DNA of 32,413 nucleotides from Natrialbaceae archaeon (lineage in GTDB: Archaea > Halobacteriota > Halobacteria > Halobacteriales > Natrialbaceae), in assembly GCA_003552325.1 (NCBI GenBank), contig PUKM01000024.1, positions 1-32,413 on the forward strand. Reading direction: 5' to 3'. Each line of letters opens with the position of its first letter. Positions within the stretch are counted from its first letter, which is position 1. Below, in pieces: positions 7,643 through 16,017 of the stretch. The notes under the pieces were generated by a model. The model was not told where the DNA came from, did not search any database, and saw only the letters and a program-made list of their open reading frames with translations. Position numbers and translations under genes: made by a program.

Positions 7643-9172
7643 TTATTCGAGCGGTTCGACTGGCATTTCTTCGTGCTCTGGGAGGGGTTCTTCAGTGGTT
7701 TCCTCGTCTTCAGGGGTCTCCACGATCGCGTTTTTCCAGGTGCCGCGTGTGAACCAGGCGATAGCGGCCACCGCGCCGACGACGTCGCCCGCAACGACGC
7801 CGATCCAGATGCCCGTCGTTCCCCAGCCGGCGACGAAAATGAGGTAATAGCTCACGGGCACCCGAGCGATCCAGAGCGTCACGACCGAGAAAACGAGCGC
7901 GGTCTTGGTGTTGCCGGCTCCGCGAAACGCGCCGAGGATGACCTGTAAGACTCCCATGAAGACGAACATTGCTGCCGCGATCTGGAGATAGACCGTGCCG
8001 TAGTGGATGGTTTCGGCAGTCCCCGCTGCACCCGAGGTCATGAACACCGCGACGATCGGTTCGGTGAACGCGAAGGCGATCACCGTCGCCCCGAGCATGA
8101 TCACCGCGATGACCCCGGAGGCGATCCAGGTCGCTTTTTCGGCACGGTCTGCCTTCCCCGCACCGAGGTTCTGCCCGACGATCGTGTCGGTCGCCTGCCC
8201 CATTCCCATCGCCGGGAGGAACGCAAGCGAGATGAGGCGGTTTCCGAGACCGTACGCCGCAACAACCGGCGAGGCGAACGTCGCTACCATCGCTGTCATC
8301 GCGATCATCGCCAGCGAACTCATCGACTGCTCGAGCGCCGTCGGCACGCCAAGTCGGGTGATTTTCGAGACGTACTCGAGGCGGGGCACGAGGTGGCCGC
8401 GCTCGATCGTCGGCCCCACGTCGGTGTAAAACAGGATGTAGAGCCCAATCATCGTCGCCACGCCGCGTGAGAAGACGGTCGCGACGGCAGCGCCCTGTAT
8501 CTCGAGGCGGGGAAACGGCCCGACGCCAAAAATGAGCAGCGGGTCGATAGCGAGGTTGATCACGACGCTGACGACCATCACCCGCATCGGCGCGCGCGTG
8601 TTGCCGTAGCCTCGCATCAACGAGACGAAGATGAAAAAGCCGAACAAAAAGGGTGCGCCGAGGAAGAAGACGCGCATGTACTCGGCTGCCATCGGTATCA
8701 GAACGGCTTCAGTGTCGCCGGTAGCGGGTAACAGCGCGAGCATCGGGTCGGTCGCAACATAGCCGATCACCCCGACGGCGATGGCAACGAGCGTGATGAA
8801 CGAGAGCGTCTGTCCGGCGATGAGCCCACCCTTGCCGCTATCTGCACCCGTATGTTGGGCGATCAAAATCGCGCCGGCAGCCGTAAATCCGCCGCCGATC
8901 GAGATCAGAAAGAAGATGAGCGGAAACGCGAGGCTCAAGGCACCAACTGCGTCTGGCGACAGCGCGCCCAGCCAGAACGTGTCCCCGACGTTGTAGGCAA
9001 CCTGGAGTAACTGGATCAGGACGAGTGGCCAGGCCAGATAGAACATCGGACGAACGAGATCACCGTCAGTGAGATTCGAGGGGCGTGTATCCGAGCCCGA
9101 ATCCGCCTCAGGCGTCGTCTGTGACGTCGCTGTCTCCTCGAGTGGCGGTCCGTCGTCGGCCTCAGGAGACAT
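7643..9172 (-). CDS. MATE family efflux transporter
   Basis: A 509-residue membrane protein with about twelve hydrophobic segments arranged as two similar halves, the layout of the multidrug and toxic compound extrusion family. The first helix region reads MFYLAWPLVLIQLLQVAYN and continues DTFWLGALSPDAVGALS, the typical MATE N-terminal signature; the second half has GVPTALEQSMSSLA. It would export organic cations or drugs across the cytoplasmic membrane using a Na+ or H+ gradient. Both tails are acidic and polar. The ATG at 9172 is preceded 27 nt upstream by a TATA-like TTCAAATAC, so it is likely leaderless; the 29-codon longer frame is less likely. Substrate is unknown. Confidence 0.92.
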   Translation of the reverse strand: MSPEADDGPPLEETATSQTTPEADSGSDTRPSNLTDGDLVRPMFYLAWPLVLIQLLQVAYNVGDTFWLGALSPDAVGALSLAFPLIFFLISIGGGFTAAGAILIAQHTGADSGKGGLIAGQTLSFITLVAIAVGVIGYVATDPMLALLPATGDTEAVLIPMAAEYMRVFFLGAPFLFGFFIFVSLMRGYGNTRAPMRVMVVSVVINLAIDPLLIFGVGPFPRLEIQGAAVATVFSRGVATMIGLYILFYTDVGPTIERGHLVPRLEYVSKITRLGVPTALEQSMSSLAMIAMTAMVATFASPVVAAYGLGNRLISLAFLPAMGMGQATDTIVGQNLGAGKADRAEKATWIASGVIAVIMLGATVIAFAFTEPIVAVFMTSGAAGTAETIHYGTVYLQIAAAMFVFMGVLQVILGAFRGAGNTKTALVFSVVTLWIARVPVSYYLIFVAGWGTTGIWIGVVAGDVVGAVAAIAWFTRGTWKNAIVETPEDEETTEEPLPEHEEMPVEPLE

Positions 9173-9195
9173 TACGAATCGAAATAGCACCCAGT

Positions 9196-9204
9196 GTATT
9201 TGAA
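9196..9204 (-). promoter_or_regulatory. TATA box for the MATE transporter gene
   Basis: TTCAAATAC on the minus strand, centred 27-28 nt before the ATG at 9172. Confidence 0.5.
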
Positions 9205-9260
9205 CGTTCGTCACAGCTGATAGCGTGTCCCATACCGGCTCACCTCGACAAATCCACACC

Positions 9261-9268
9261 GTTTAGGT
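9261..9268 (+). promoter_or_regulatory. TATA box for mtnP
   Basis: GTTTAGGT centred about 27 nt before the ATG at 9291, predicting a leaderless message. Confidence 0.5.
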
Positions 9269-9290
9269 CGGTCACACGCGAGTTTGGAGT

Positions 9291-10157
9291 ATGACCATTG
9301 GCGTCATTGGCGGCAGCGGAATCTACGAAGCACTGCCACTCGAGAACGTGACGACCGAATCGGTGACGACCCCATACGGCGACCCGAGTGACGATCTAAC
9401 GAGGGGTGAACTCGCCGGCGAAGACGTCGTGTTCTTACCCCGACACGGCGAGGACCACCAACACACGCCGACTGGGGCGAGTTACCGCGCGAACATTTAC
9501 GCACTGAAAGCAGCAGGCGTCGACCGCGTCATCTCGACCAACGCGGTTGGCAGCCTGCGTGAAGACCTGCCACCACAGGCACTCGTCGTGCCGGATCAGA
9601 TTTTCGACCGGACGAAACACCGTCAGCCAACGTTCTTTGGGGATGGGATGGTTGTCCACATGGGGTTTGCCGATCCCTATTGTCCGACGATGGTCGACCA
9701 CCTCGCGGAGGCGGCTGAGACAGCCACCGATACCACCGTGCAAAAGGGCGGGACGTACGTCTGCATCGAGGGACCACAGTACTCGACGAAAGCCGAAAGC
9801 GAGTTCTACCGGGCCCAGGGATGGGACGTCGTCGGCATGACGACGATCCCCGAAGCAAAGCTCGCCCGCGAGGCCGAGCTGAGCTACGCGACCGTCACCG
9901 GCATCACCGACTACGACGTCTGGAAAGCGGACAGTGAAGTCACCCTCGAGGAGGTGCTCGAGAACGCCGCCGCGAACCAGGCGTCGATCAACGCCGTCAT
10001 CGAGGAAGCGATCCGGACAATGCCAGAGGACTTCGAAAGCAAGGCGTGGTCGGCGCTCGAAGGAACGATCAACACGCCCACTGCATCGATTCCTGATGAG
10101 ACCAGAGACCGTGTCGACTTACTGGCTGGCCACTACCTCGAGGAAGACGAAGACTAA
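9291..10157 (+). CDS. mtnP: S-methyl-5'-thioadenosine phosphorylase
   Basis: A 288-residue purine nucleoside phosphorylase family 2 enzyme. It shows the phosphate-binding start IGVIGGSGIYEA, the family block RHGEDHQHTPTGASYRANI at residues 51-69, NAVGSLRED, the methylthioribose-side segment EGPQYSTKAESEFYR, and the base-recognition strand TGITDYDVW. The Asp pair in TDYD favours adenine-type (6-amino) substrates, supporting MTA phosphorylase rather than inosine phosphorylase. It splits methylthioadenosine with phosphate into adenine and methylthioribose-1-phosphate in the cytosol, recycling a by-product of SAM use. The C-terminus is an acidic haloarchaeal tail. The stop overlaps by 4 nt the end of the convergent gene at 10154. 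Confidence 0.9.
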   Translation: MTIGVIGGSGIYEALPLENVTTESVTTPYGDPSDDLTRGELAGEDVVFLPRHGEDHQHTPTGASYRANIYALKAAGVDRVISTNAVGSLREDLPPQALVVPDQIFDRTKHRQPTFFGDGMVVHMGFADPYCPTMVDHLAEAAETATDTTVQKGGTYVCIEGPQYSTKAESEFYRAQGWDVVGMTTIPEAKLAREAELSYATVTGITDYDVWKADSEVTLEEVLENAAANQASINAVIEEAIRTMPEDFESKAWSALEGTINTPTASIPDETRDRVDLLAGHYLEEDED

Positions 10158-10657
10158 AACTCGAGTGACGGCTCCGGGTCGCGGTTTTCCCTGGATGTGC
10201 TGAGCCCAGCGACGGCATCATCTTCGTTTCCGTGTTCCAGGTCCAGGTCCGTCCCACGAGCCTCGCGCTCGAGGCAGGCCGGACAGTACACGTTCGTCCC
10301 ATACGCATCGACGGCAATCGTCGTTCCAAAGAGTACCGTTCGACTGGCATACCGACGCCCTTCGCCACCAACAGCATTCCCACCGCAGACGTCACAGGAT
10401 CGATCCTGGGTGTCGATGGCCCATCGCGTGACCTCGCGCTTGCGTCCAATGGTCGTGATCGGGTGTGTGGTCGCCTTCGCAGCCTGCCAAGCGACGATGA
10501 GGCCAACCGATCCGAGAAGGAGGCCGAGCCACCACAGTCCAACGAGTCCCGGCACGACGGTCACCGAGATCACGATCCAGGCCCACAACAGCCCGAACAC
10601 GAGCCACTGGAAGACGTTATGCAGTGAACGGTCCACACTCCTCGGTCGGGTCGTCAT
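10154..10657 (-). CDS. Small membrane protein with zinc-binding C-terminal domain (paralog 3 of a tandem triplet)
   Basis: A 167-residue protein with two hydrophobic segments (about 15-37 and 40-58) and a cytosol-type domain carrying CDVCG at 88-92 and CPAC near 124-127. The region RRYASRTVLFGT...YGTNVYCPAC matches in pattern the two adjacent genes (RRYTRQFVCFGV...WGANDYCPEC), so it is a diverged paralog. Its ATG at 10657 overlaps the stop of the preceding gene as ATGA, so the two are translationally coupled. No characterised family is recognised; the architecture suggests a membrane-anchored zinc ribbon. Confidence 0.82.
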   Translation of the reverse strand: MTTRPRSVDRSLHNVFQWLVFGLLWAWIVISVTVVPGLVGLWWLGLLLGSVGLIVAWQAAKATTHPITTIGRKREVTRWAIDTQDRSCDVCGGNAVGGEGRRYASRTVLFGTTIAVDAYGTNVYCPACLEREARGTDLDLEHGNEDDAVAGLSTSRENRDPEPSLEF

Positions 10658-11157
10658 GATCGGTCGGAGGCTCCCTCGAATTCGAAGTCGGTGCCCTCAC
10701 TGTTGGTCTTTTCGTTGCCCTCGTGTGCGTCGCTATGAACACCGAGACCGTCGCCTGAGAGCGTACACTCGGGACAGTAGTCGTTGGCCCCCCACTCGAG
10801 CGTGTGTATCGGGACGCCAAAGCAGACGAACTGTCTGGTGTAGCGTCGTCTGAGCCCCTGGGTACAGGCGGTAGAACACGCCACACACTGTGTTCGTGGC
10901 CCATCGAACGTCGTGTCGTCGAGACGCTCTTCGATGCCGAACGTGTGGGCTTGATAGAGTGGGACGTCCCGGACGACCCACAGGACGAACAGTCCGATGA
11001 AGAGACCGGCCCAGCCAAGCACCCCCGCCAGGGGAGGGTCGAAGACGAACATGGGCCACACTAACAACGACACCAACAGGAGGAGGGGGAGGACGCTCCG
11101 AAGGAGGGCAAACGTCCCCACTCGAGCACGAAAGAGGACGTCGTCGGGGCGTGACAT
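10654..11157 (-). CDS. Small membrane protein with zinc-binding C-terminal domain (paralog 2 of a tandem triplet)
   Basis: A 167-residue protein beginning MSRPDDVLFRARVGTFALL. Two hydrophobic segments (about 20-38 and 43-62) are followed by a domain with CVACSTAC at 91-98 and CPEC at 128-131, a likely four-Cys zinc site. It is very similar to the next gene upstream (11264-11767), with identical length, start and core; the DNA is also clearly alike, so this is a recent duplication. The C-terminal tail diverges and is acidic. The ATG at 11157 is supported by a TATA-like box about 28 nt upstream. Function is unknown; the tandem triplet and coupled downstream gene hint at a small membrane complex. 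Confidence 0.85.
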   Translation of the reverse strand: MSRPDDVLFRARVGTFALLRSVLPLLLLVSLLVWPMFVFDPPLAGVLGWAGLFIGLFVLWVVRDVPLYQAHTFGIEERLDDTTFDGPRTQCVACSTACTQGLRRRYTRQFVCFGVPIHTLEWGANDYCPECTLSGDGLGVHSDAHEGNEKTNSEGTDFEFEGASDRS

Positions 11158-11180
11158 GGGGCGGGGTATTCTGCTGATGC

Positions 11181-11190
11181 GGTAAAAGAT
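11181..11190 (-). promoter_or_regulatory. TATA box for the 11157 gene
   Basis: ATCTTTTACC on the minus strand, centred about 28 nt before the ATG at 11157. It shows that the duplicated genes can be transcribed separately. Confidence 0.5.
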
Positions 11191-11263
11191 TCCGCCTGGA
11201 ATCACTGTCAGCATGCGGGGGAGACGGTGAGCACGAGCACGATCCGTGTTCCCTTCGTGGCAG

Positions 11264-11767
11264 CTACGACCGATCGAACGCACGCTCGAGTTCGCTTTCG
11301 GCACTCCGGTCGTTGGGCTGGACACGGTTGACGCGGGACCCGTCCTCAACACCGGGACCGCCTCCGGGCCGCGCACACTCGAGACAGTAGTCGTTGATTC
11401 CCCACTCGAGGGTGTGCAGTGGGACGCCGAAACAGACGACCTGTCTGGTGTAGCGTCGGCGGAGGCCTTGCGTACAGGTGGTGGCACATTCAGCGCAGTG
11501 TTTCCGTGGCCCATCGAACGTGTCCTCGTCGACACGGTGTTCGACGCCGAACGTGTGGGCTGGATAGAGAGGAATATCCTGAGCGATCCACAGGACGAAC
11601 AGTCCAATGAAGAAACTCGCCCAGCCAAGCACCCCTGCCCAGGCGGTGTTGAACACGGCCATCGGCCAGACCAATAAAAACACCAGCAACACGATGGGGA
11701 GGACCTTTCGGAGGAGGGCGAACGTCCCTAACCGAGCGCGAAAGAGGACATCGTCGGGTCGCGACAT
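11264..11767 (-). CDS. Small membrane protein with zinc-binding C-terminal domain (paralog 1 of a tandem triplet)
   Basis: A 167-residue protein, MSRPDDVLFRARLGTFALL at the start, with two hydrophobic segments and the cysteine pattern CAECATTC at 91-98 and CLEC at 128-131. The segment LEWGINDYC is shared with the neighbour at 10654-11157. The tail (from about 133) differs and is charged. A separate promoter, TATTTAGG at 11793-11800, gives a near-leaderless transcript. A 106-nt spacer with the next gene's own promoter follows. I do not recognise a named family, and no catalytic motif is visible. Confidence 0.85.
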   Translation of the reverse strand: MSRPDDVLFRARLGTFALLRKVLPIVLLVFLLVWPMAVFNTAWAGVLGWASFFIGLFVLWIAQDIPLYPAHTFGVEHRVDEDTFDGPRKHCAECATTCTQGLRRRYTRQVVCFGVPLHTLEWGINDYCLECARPGGGPGVEDGSRVNRVQPNDRSAESELERAFDRS

Positions 11768-11792
11768 GGAGATGGCTATTTTGTTGACTTAC

Positions 11793-11800
11793 CTAAATAT
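11793..11800 (-). promoter_or_regulatory. TATA box for the 11767 gene
   Basis: ATATTTAG on the minus strand, centred about 29 nt before the ATG at 11767. Confidence 0.55.
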
Positions 11801-11895
11801 TTTGTCTCGAGTCACAACCTCGAGCGAGGAGACATATACACAGACGTGTGTATTTCTCTCACAGAAGGAGACGGATCCAACCACAAACACGAGCC

Positions 11896-11902
11896 TTTTT
11901 AT
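11896..11902 (+). promoter_or_regulatory. TATA box for purF
   Basis: TTTTTAT centred 28 nt before the ATG at 11927. It supports that ATG over the internal one at 11966. Confidence 0.55.
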
Positions 11903-11926
11903 CGACTGCTCCCACTACGTCTCCAC

Positions 11927-13438
11927 ATGACTGATGGGCGGGGCAGGACACCCCGGCGAACAGGGATGACCGAGAAGTGCGGGGTTATCGGGATCGCATT
12001 CGACGGTCGAAACGCCGCACGACCGCTATACTATGGCCTCTACGCGCTCCAGCACCGCGGTCAGGAGTCAGCAGGGATCGTCACCCACGATGGCTTCCAG
12101 CAACACAGCCACGTCGAAATGGGACTCGTCGGCGATGTCTTCGACGAGGCTGACCTCGAGTCGCTCAATGGGACGGCCGGCATCGGCCACGTCCGCTACC
12201 CCACCGCCGGAAGCGTCGACTCCTGCTGTGCCCAGCCGTTTTCCGTGTCGTTCAAATCGGGCTCACTCGGGTTGAGCCACAACGGGAACCTCGTCAACGC
12301 CACCGAAATTCGGGACGAACTCGCGGGCATGGGCCACGCGTTCACCTCGGATGGGGACACGGAGGTCATCGCCCACGACCTCGCACGGAACCTCCTCGAG
12401 GGCGACCTGATTCGAGCGGTCAAACGAACCATGCAGCGGATCCACGGCTCGTACTCACTGACCATCATGCACGACGAGACGGTACTCGGTGTTCGCGACC
12501 CACAGGGGAACCGGCCGCTGTGTATCGGCAAACTCGAGGATGGATACATGATCGCCTCGGAGTCCGCCGCGATCGATACCCTCGACGGCGAGCTCGTACG
12601 TGACGTTCGACCGGGGGAGTTGGTCGTCCTCGAGGAAGACGGATCGGGATTCGACTCCTACCAGCTGGTCGAGGCCGACAACACGGCACACTGTTTCTTC
12701 GAACACGTCTACTTCGCTCGGCCGGACTCACGGATCGACGGGACGCTCGTCTACGAAGCCCGACGGAAACTGGGGCGGGCACTGTGGGAAGAAAGCGGCG
12801 TCGAAACGGACGTCGTCATGCCGGTTCCTGACTCCGGACGGGCGTTCGCGTCGGGGTATGCTGACGCCGCCGACGAGACGACTGCCGACGGCGACCCTCG
12901 TGATGAAGACGATACCGGCGTCGAGTTCGCCGAGGGATTGATGAAAAACCGGTACGTCGGCCGGACGTTTATCATGCCGACCCAGGACGAACGGGAACGG
13001 GCCGTCAGGCTCAAGCTCAATCCGATCACCTCCACCGTCGAGGGGAAGACGGTGACGCTGATCGACGACTCGATCGTTCGCGGGACGACCTCGACACAGC
13101 TCGTTGCCCTGCTGAAAGACTGCGGTGCGGAGGAAGTCCACATGCGCATCGGCGCCCCACCGATCGTCGCCCCGTGTTACATGGGCATCGATATGGCCAC
13201 CCGCGAGGAGCTGATTGCCTCCGATAAGACCATCCCCGAGATCGGCGAGGCCATCGACGCCGACAGCCTCGCATACCTCTCACCCGAGGCCGTCGCCGAG
13301 GTCCTCGAGAGCGATCGCAGCGACCTCTGTATGGGGTGTGTCACCGGCGAATATCCGTACGATATCGAGGGCGAGCCAACCGATCGGGACGTTTCGAGAC
13401 CCCAGATTGGTGGGGCGACGCTCGAAGCCGACGACTGA
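11927..13438 (+). CDS. purF: Amidophosphoribosyltransferase (glutamine PRPP amidotransferase)
   Basis: The 503-residue enzyme catalyses the first committed step of purine synthesis, transferring the glutamine amide to PRPP. The N-terminal nucleophile domain begins at EKCGVIGIAFDG; Cys18 becomes the catalytic nucleophile after removal of the 17-residue leader. YALQHRGQESAGI and SHNGNL follow. The C-terminal PRTase domain has the PRPP loop VTLIDDSIVRGTTS. Cysteines in AHCFF, APCYMG and LCMGC correspond to the four Fe-S ligands of the Bacillus-type enzyme. An acidic insertion of about 16 residues (ADETTADGDPRDEDDTG) precedes FAEGLMKNRYVGRTF. The start at 11927 is set by the TATA box; ATG 11966 (MTEKCGVIG) is the alternative and would give a leader of only four residues. 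Confidence 0.95.
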   Translation: MTDGRGRTPRRTGMTEKCGVIGIAFDGRNAARPLYYGLYALQHRGQESAGIVTHDGFQQHSHVEMGLVGDVFDEADLESLNGTAGIGHVRYPTAGSVDSCCAQPFSVSFKSGSLGLSHNGNLVNATEIRDELAGMGHAFTSDGDTEVIAHDLARNLLEGDLIRAVKRTMQRIHGSYSLTIMHDETVLGVRDPQGNRPLCIGKLEDGYMIASESAAIDTLDGELVRDVRPGELVVLEEDGSGFDSYQLVEADNTAHCFFEHVYFARPDSRIDGTLVYEARRKLGRALWEESGVETDVVMPVPDSGRAFASGYADAADETTADGDPRDEDDTGVEFAEGLMKNRYVGRTFIMPTQDERERAVRLKLNPITSTVEGKTVTLIDDSIVRGTTSTQLVALLKDCGAEEVHMRIGAPPIVAPCYMGIDMATREELIASDKTIPEIGEAIDADSLAYLSPEAVAEVLESDRSDLCMGCVTGEYPYDIEGEPTDRDVSRPQIGGATLEADD

Positions 13439-13439
13439 G

Positions 13440-13504
13440 ACGGTTTACTGGAAGTCATTTCCGGCGCAAGCGCGTCCAGTCCGGCGGTCGCGCCGGTAAA
13501 CCGT
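13440..13504. terminator. Inverted repeat between convergent purF and histidine kinase genes
   Basis: ACGGTTTACTGG (13440-13451) pairs with CCGGTAAACCGT (13493-13504), 12 bp with one G-U pair and a 41-nt loop. A second, overlapping pair CCGGCGC (13461-13467) with GCGCCGG (13490-13496) would compete with it. The position between two convergent stop codons suits a bidirectional transcript end, but haloarchaeal terminators are usually U-tracts, so the role is uncertain. Confidence 0.4.
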
Positions 13505-13531
13505 TACAGTAATCCGTCTGAGAGGATCGGG

Positions 13532-15832
13532 TTAGTCGACGAACTCGACGCCGGTAATCTCGAACCGTGTTCTACTCGTCGTCGGCTCGAGTTCGATCTC
13601 CCAGCCGTGTGACTCACAGATGTCCCGGACGATGGAGAGGCCAAATCCGGTCCCATCGCTGCTCGTCGTGTATGTCCGTTCGAACACGTGTTCGTGTTGC
13701 TCGAGCGGAATGCCGACACCATCATCCTCGACGTAAAAGCCGTCCTCGAGGGAGCCGACTCGCACCGTGATTGCCTCCCCACCGTGATCCACTGCGTTTC
13801 GAAAGAGGTTCTCGAGCACCTGCCGAAGTCTGCTCCGGTTGGCCCGAATCCCGATATCCGTGTCGATCTCGAGCGTCGCCGATCGAGTCGGAACCCCACG
13901 CCAGCAGGCTTCTGCGAGGCCAGCAAGGGCGACAGCCGTCGTTTCCTCGACGGGTTCGCTGCTCCGTGAGAGCGCCAGGAGTTCCTCGATCAAGACGTCG
14001 ACACGCTCGAGCGCTTCACGGACGTACTCGAGGTGGTCGTTCTCGAAACCGTCGCTGGCTAACTCCAGGTGACCGGTCGCGACGTTTAGCGGATTCCGAA
14101 GGTCGTGAGAGACGACCGAGGTAAATTCCTCGAGTCGCTCGTTCTTCGCCTCGAGCTCGCTCCGGTGTTCGATCCGCTCGAGCGCGGTGAGGAACGCGGC
14201 GACGAGGAGTTCTGCCCGACGTAAATCATCGGTGTCGAACGCCCCCCGGTGTGCTGCGACAGCCTGAAAGACCCCACGCTCGCCGATCGGCACGGTCAAT
14301 CCCGATCGGATAGAGTCATCGATTGGTTGTCCGTCCGGATCAGACCCTGCAGTTTCAGTCACCCGGGGCGACTTCGTCTGATAGACTTTTCCCGTGACGC
14401 CTTCGTCCAGGCCGAGCGTCCGTTCGTCGGTCTCGACTGGTGCACCCGCCGAGACGGCGCGAATCATAAACCGTGGTTCGTCAGGAGCGGGCTCAGCGAC
14501 CGCACACCAGTCGAAACCGAGTATTTCGACGGCAGAATCGATGAGGATATCGTACGCATTGCTGGCCGAATCGGCCCCATAGAGTTCAACCGACGCTTCC
14601 TGTAGATGCTCCAGCGCACGGGCTCGCTCGACCTGTTGAATCGCGTTTTCGACGTGGGTCACGAGCAGTTTTGCCAGTTCGAGATCCCGGTCATCGAACG
14701 CTCGCTTTCGAGGATCAGTCACCTGTAAAACCCCCGTCTGATCGATCGGTACACTGATCACTGACACAATGTTACTCGAGCCGGGGTCTCCCTCGGGAAC
14801 GGTATCGATATCGTCGACCCGTATCGAATCCCCGGTTTGGAAGGAGTGTCCGGCAATCCCCTCGTCCAGGGACAGTCGAGGCAGTCTCTCGGCGGGGAAT
14901 TCGTCCGAACAGGCCTCGAGTACGAGCTGTTCGTCGTCCTCCACGAGTACGGCTACCTGCTCGAATCCGAGCAGCGTCTCAGCTGCCTCGATCGTCTCCT
15001 CGAAGATAGCCGCCTTCGTGTGGCAGCGAGCCAGCTCTGCGGCCGCTTCGTGAAGGTCCATAATCATCTGGGTATGTGCATCTGAGTGATGGCTGTCCCG
15101 ACCAGTTCCGGCCACACCGACGATGGACCCGTGTCCGTCTGTCACGCTGGAGACGCTGAACCGATAGGAAATCCGGTCCCCGACTGCCGTTACGAGATCG
15201 GCGGTAAGCGTGGTCTGTCCACCATCGAGGACGGTTTCGATGGCCTCGAGGATGCGTGATCGTTCGTCCGGTGGAAAGCACTCGGTGACGTGCATCTGTT
15301 CCAGTTCGGCCTCACTGTACCCCGTCGTTCGATGGAGAGCGTCGTTCCAACGAATAAACATCCCCTCCGAATCGAGGACGTAAAAAAGCTCATCCTGCGT
15401 GTTGAGAGACGGTCCGGTCGACAATTCGGGAGTGCCCAGGCTACCGGCCGGTCGTGGACGATTCGTTTCAGTTTCCGCCTCATGTGCAGGTGGACCTGCA
15501 GTGAATATATCGAACACTGCTGGATCCCCCGACTCATCCTGCTGTGGAAGGTATACCACGCCAGCGTGTGCGGCACGAACGGCCAGGTCGGGGTCAGGCT
15601 CAGGAGTTACCAGTACGACAGGCAGTGTTGGCCACCGGTCTCGAACCTCCTCGAGCAACGAGACTCCGTCGCCGTCGGGAAGGTCGGCCGCACTAAGAAC
15701 CCCGTCGTACTCGCCAGAAACCCGCTCGAGTGCCGCAGCCGCTCCAGGGACTGTCTCGATGGTCGCGGTCTGCAGGGAACGTCTAACAGCAGTCTCCCGA
15801 CCAACGGCGAGCACACGTGGTCCATCGGTCAT
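13532..15832 (-). CDS. Sensor histidine kinase with degenerate receiver, PAS and two GAF domains
   Basis: A 766-residue soluble multi-domain kinase. Residues 5-100 resemble a receiver, but the phosphoacceptor Asp is Ala48 (LSAADLP), the acidic pair is lost (VLAVGRE) and the conserved Lys is Gln97. A PAS domain follows (about 145-245, GMFIRWNDALHRTTGYSE), then two GAF domains (about 255-400 and 405-555). The kinase core has the H-box VVSHDLRNPLNV (His576), N-box NLFRNAVDHG (about 675-684), G1 DDGVGIP (703-709) and G2 GTGFGLS (727-733), so it should autophosphorylate. No membrane segment is seen, so it probably senses a cytosolic signal such as redox, light or a small ligand. The ATG at 15832 has a TATA box 27 nt upstream. 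No response-regulator gene is adjacent; the one at 24833 is not a credible phosphate acceptor. Confidence 0.93.
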   Translation of the reverse strand: MTDGPRVLAVGRETAVRRSLQTATIETVPGAAAALERVSGEYDGVLSAADLPDGDGVSLLEEVRDRWPTLPVVLVTPEPDPDLAVRAAHAGVVYLPQQDESGDPAVFDIFTAGPPAHEAETETNRPRPAGSLGTPELSTGPSLNTQDELFYVLDSEGMFIRWNDALHRTTGYSEAELEQMHVTECFPPDERSRILEAIETVLDGGQTTLTADLVTAVGDRISYRFSVSSVTDGHGSIVGVAGTGRDSHHSDAHTQMIMDLHEAAAELARCHTKAAIFEETIEAAETLLGFEQVAVLVEDDEQLVLEACSDEFPAERLPRLSLDEGIAGHSFQTGDSIRVDDIDTVPEGDPGSSNIVSVISVPIDQTGVLQVTDPRKRAFDDRDLELAKLLVTHVENAIQQVERARALEHLQEASVELYGADSASNAYDILIDSAVEILGFDWCAVAEPAPDEPRFMIRAVSAGAPVETDERTLGLDEGVTGKVYQTKSPRVTETAGSDPDGQPIDDSIRSGLTVPIGERGVFQAVAAHRGAFDTDDLRRAELLVAAFLTALERIEHRSELEAKNERLEEFTSVVSHDLRNPLNVATGHLELASDGFENDHLEYVREALERVDVLIEELLALSRSSEPVEETTAVALAGLAEACWRGVPTRSATLEIDTDIGIRANRSRLRQVLENLFRNAVDHGGEAITVRVGSLEDGFYVEDDGVGIPLEQHEHVFERTYTTSSDGTGFGLSIVRDICESHGWEIELEPTTSRTRFEITGVEFVD

Positions 15833-15855
15833 ATTGCCTTCATTGCAGGGCCCGC

Positions 15856-15864
15856 GTATAGCCG
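15856..15864 (-). promoter_or_regulatory. TATA box for the histidine kinase gene
   Basis: GGCTATACG on the minus strand, centred about 28 nt before the ATG at 15832, predicting a leaderless message. Confidence 0.45.
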
Positions 15865-16017
15865 TTGTGGGCAGTGACCTCCTCCCGCGCCTCAAGTCGC
15901 ATCAGTATCGTCGTCCGTCGGTCAGCCCGGTGGCTTCTCCCTGTGGGCGACTGCCGACGATCGGTCGTCTCCGACCAGTCACGTGTAGTGAGAGACTAAC
16001 CCTCGAGTGTCAAGTAG

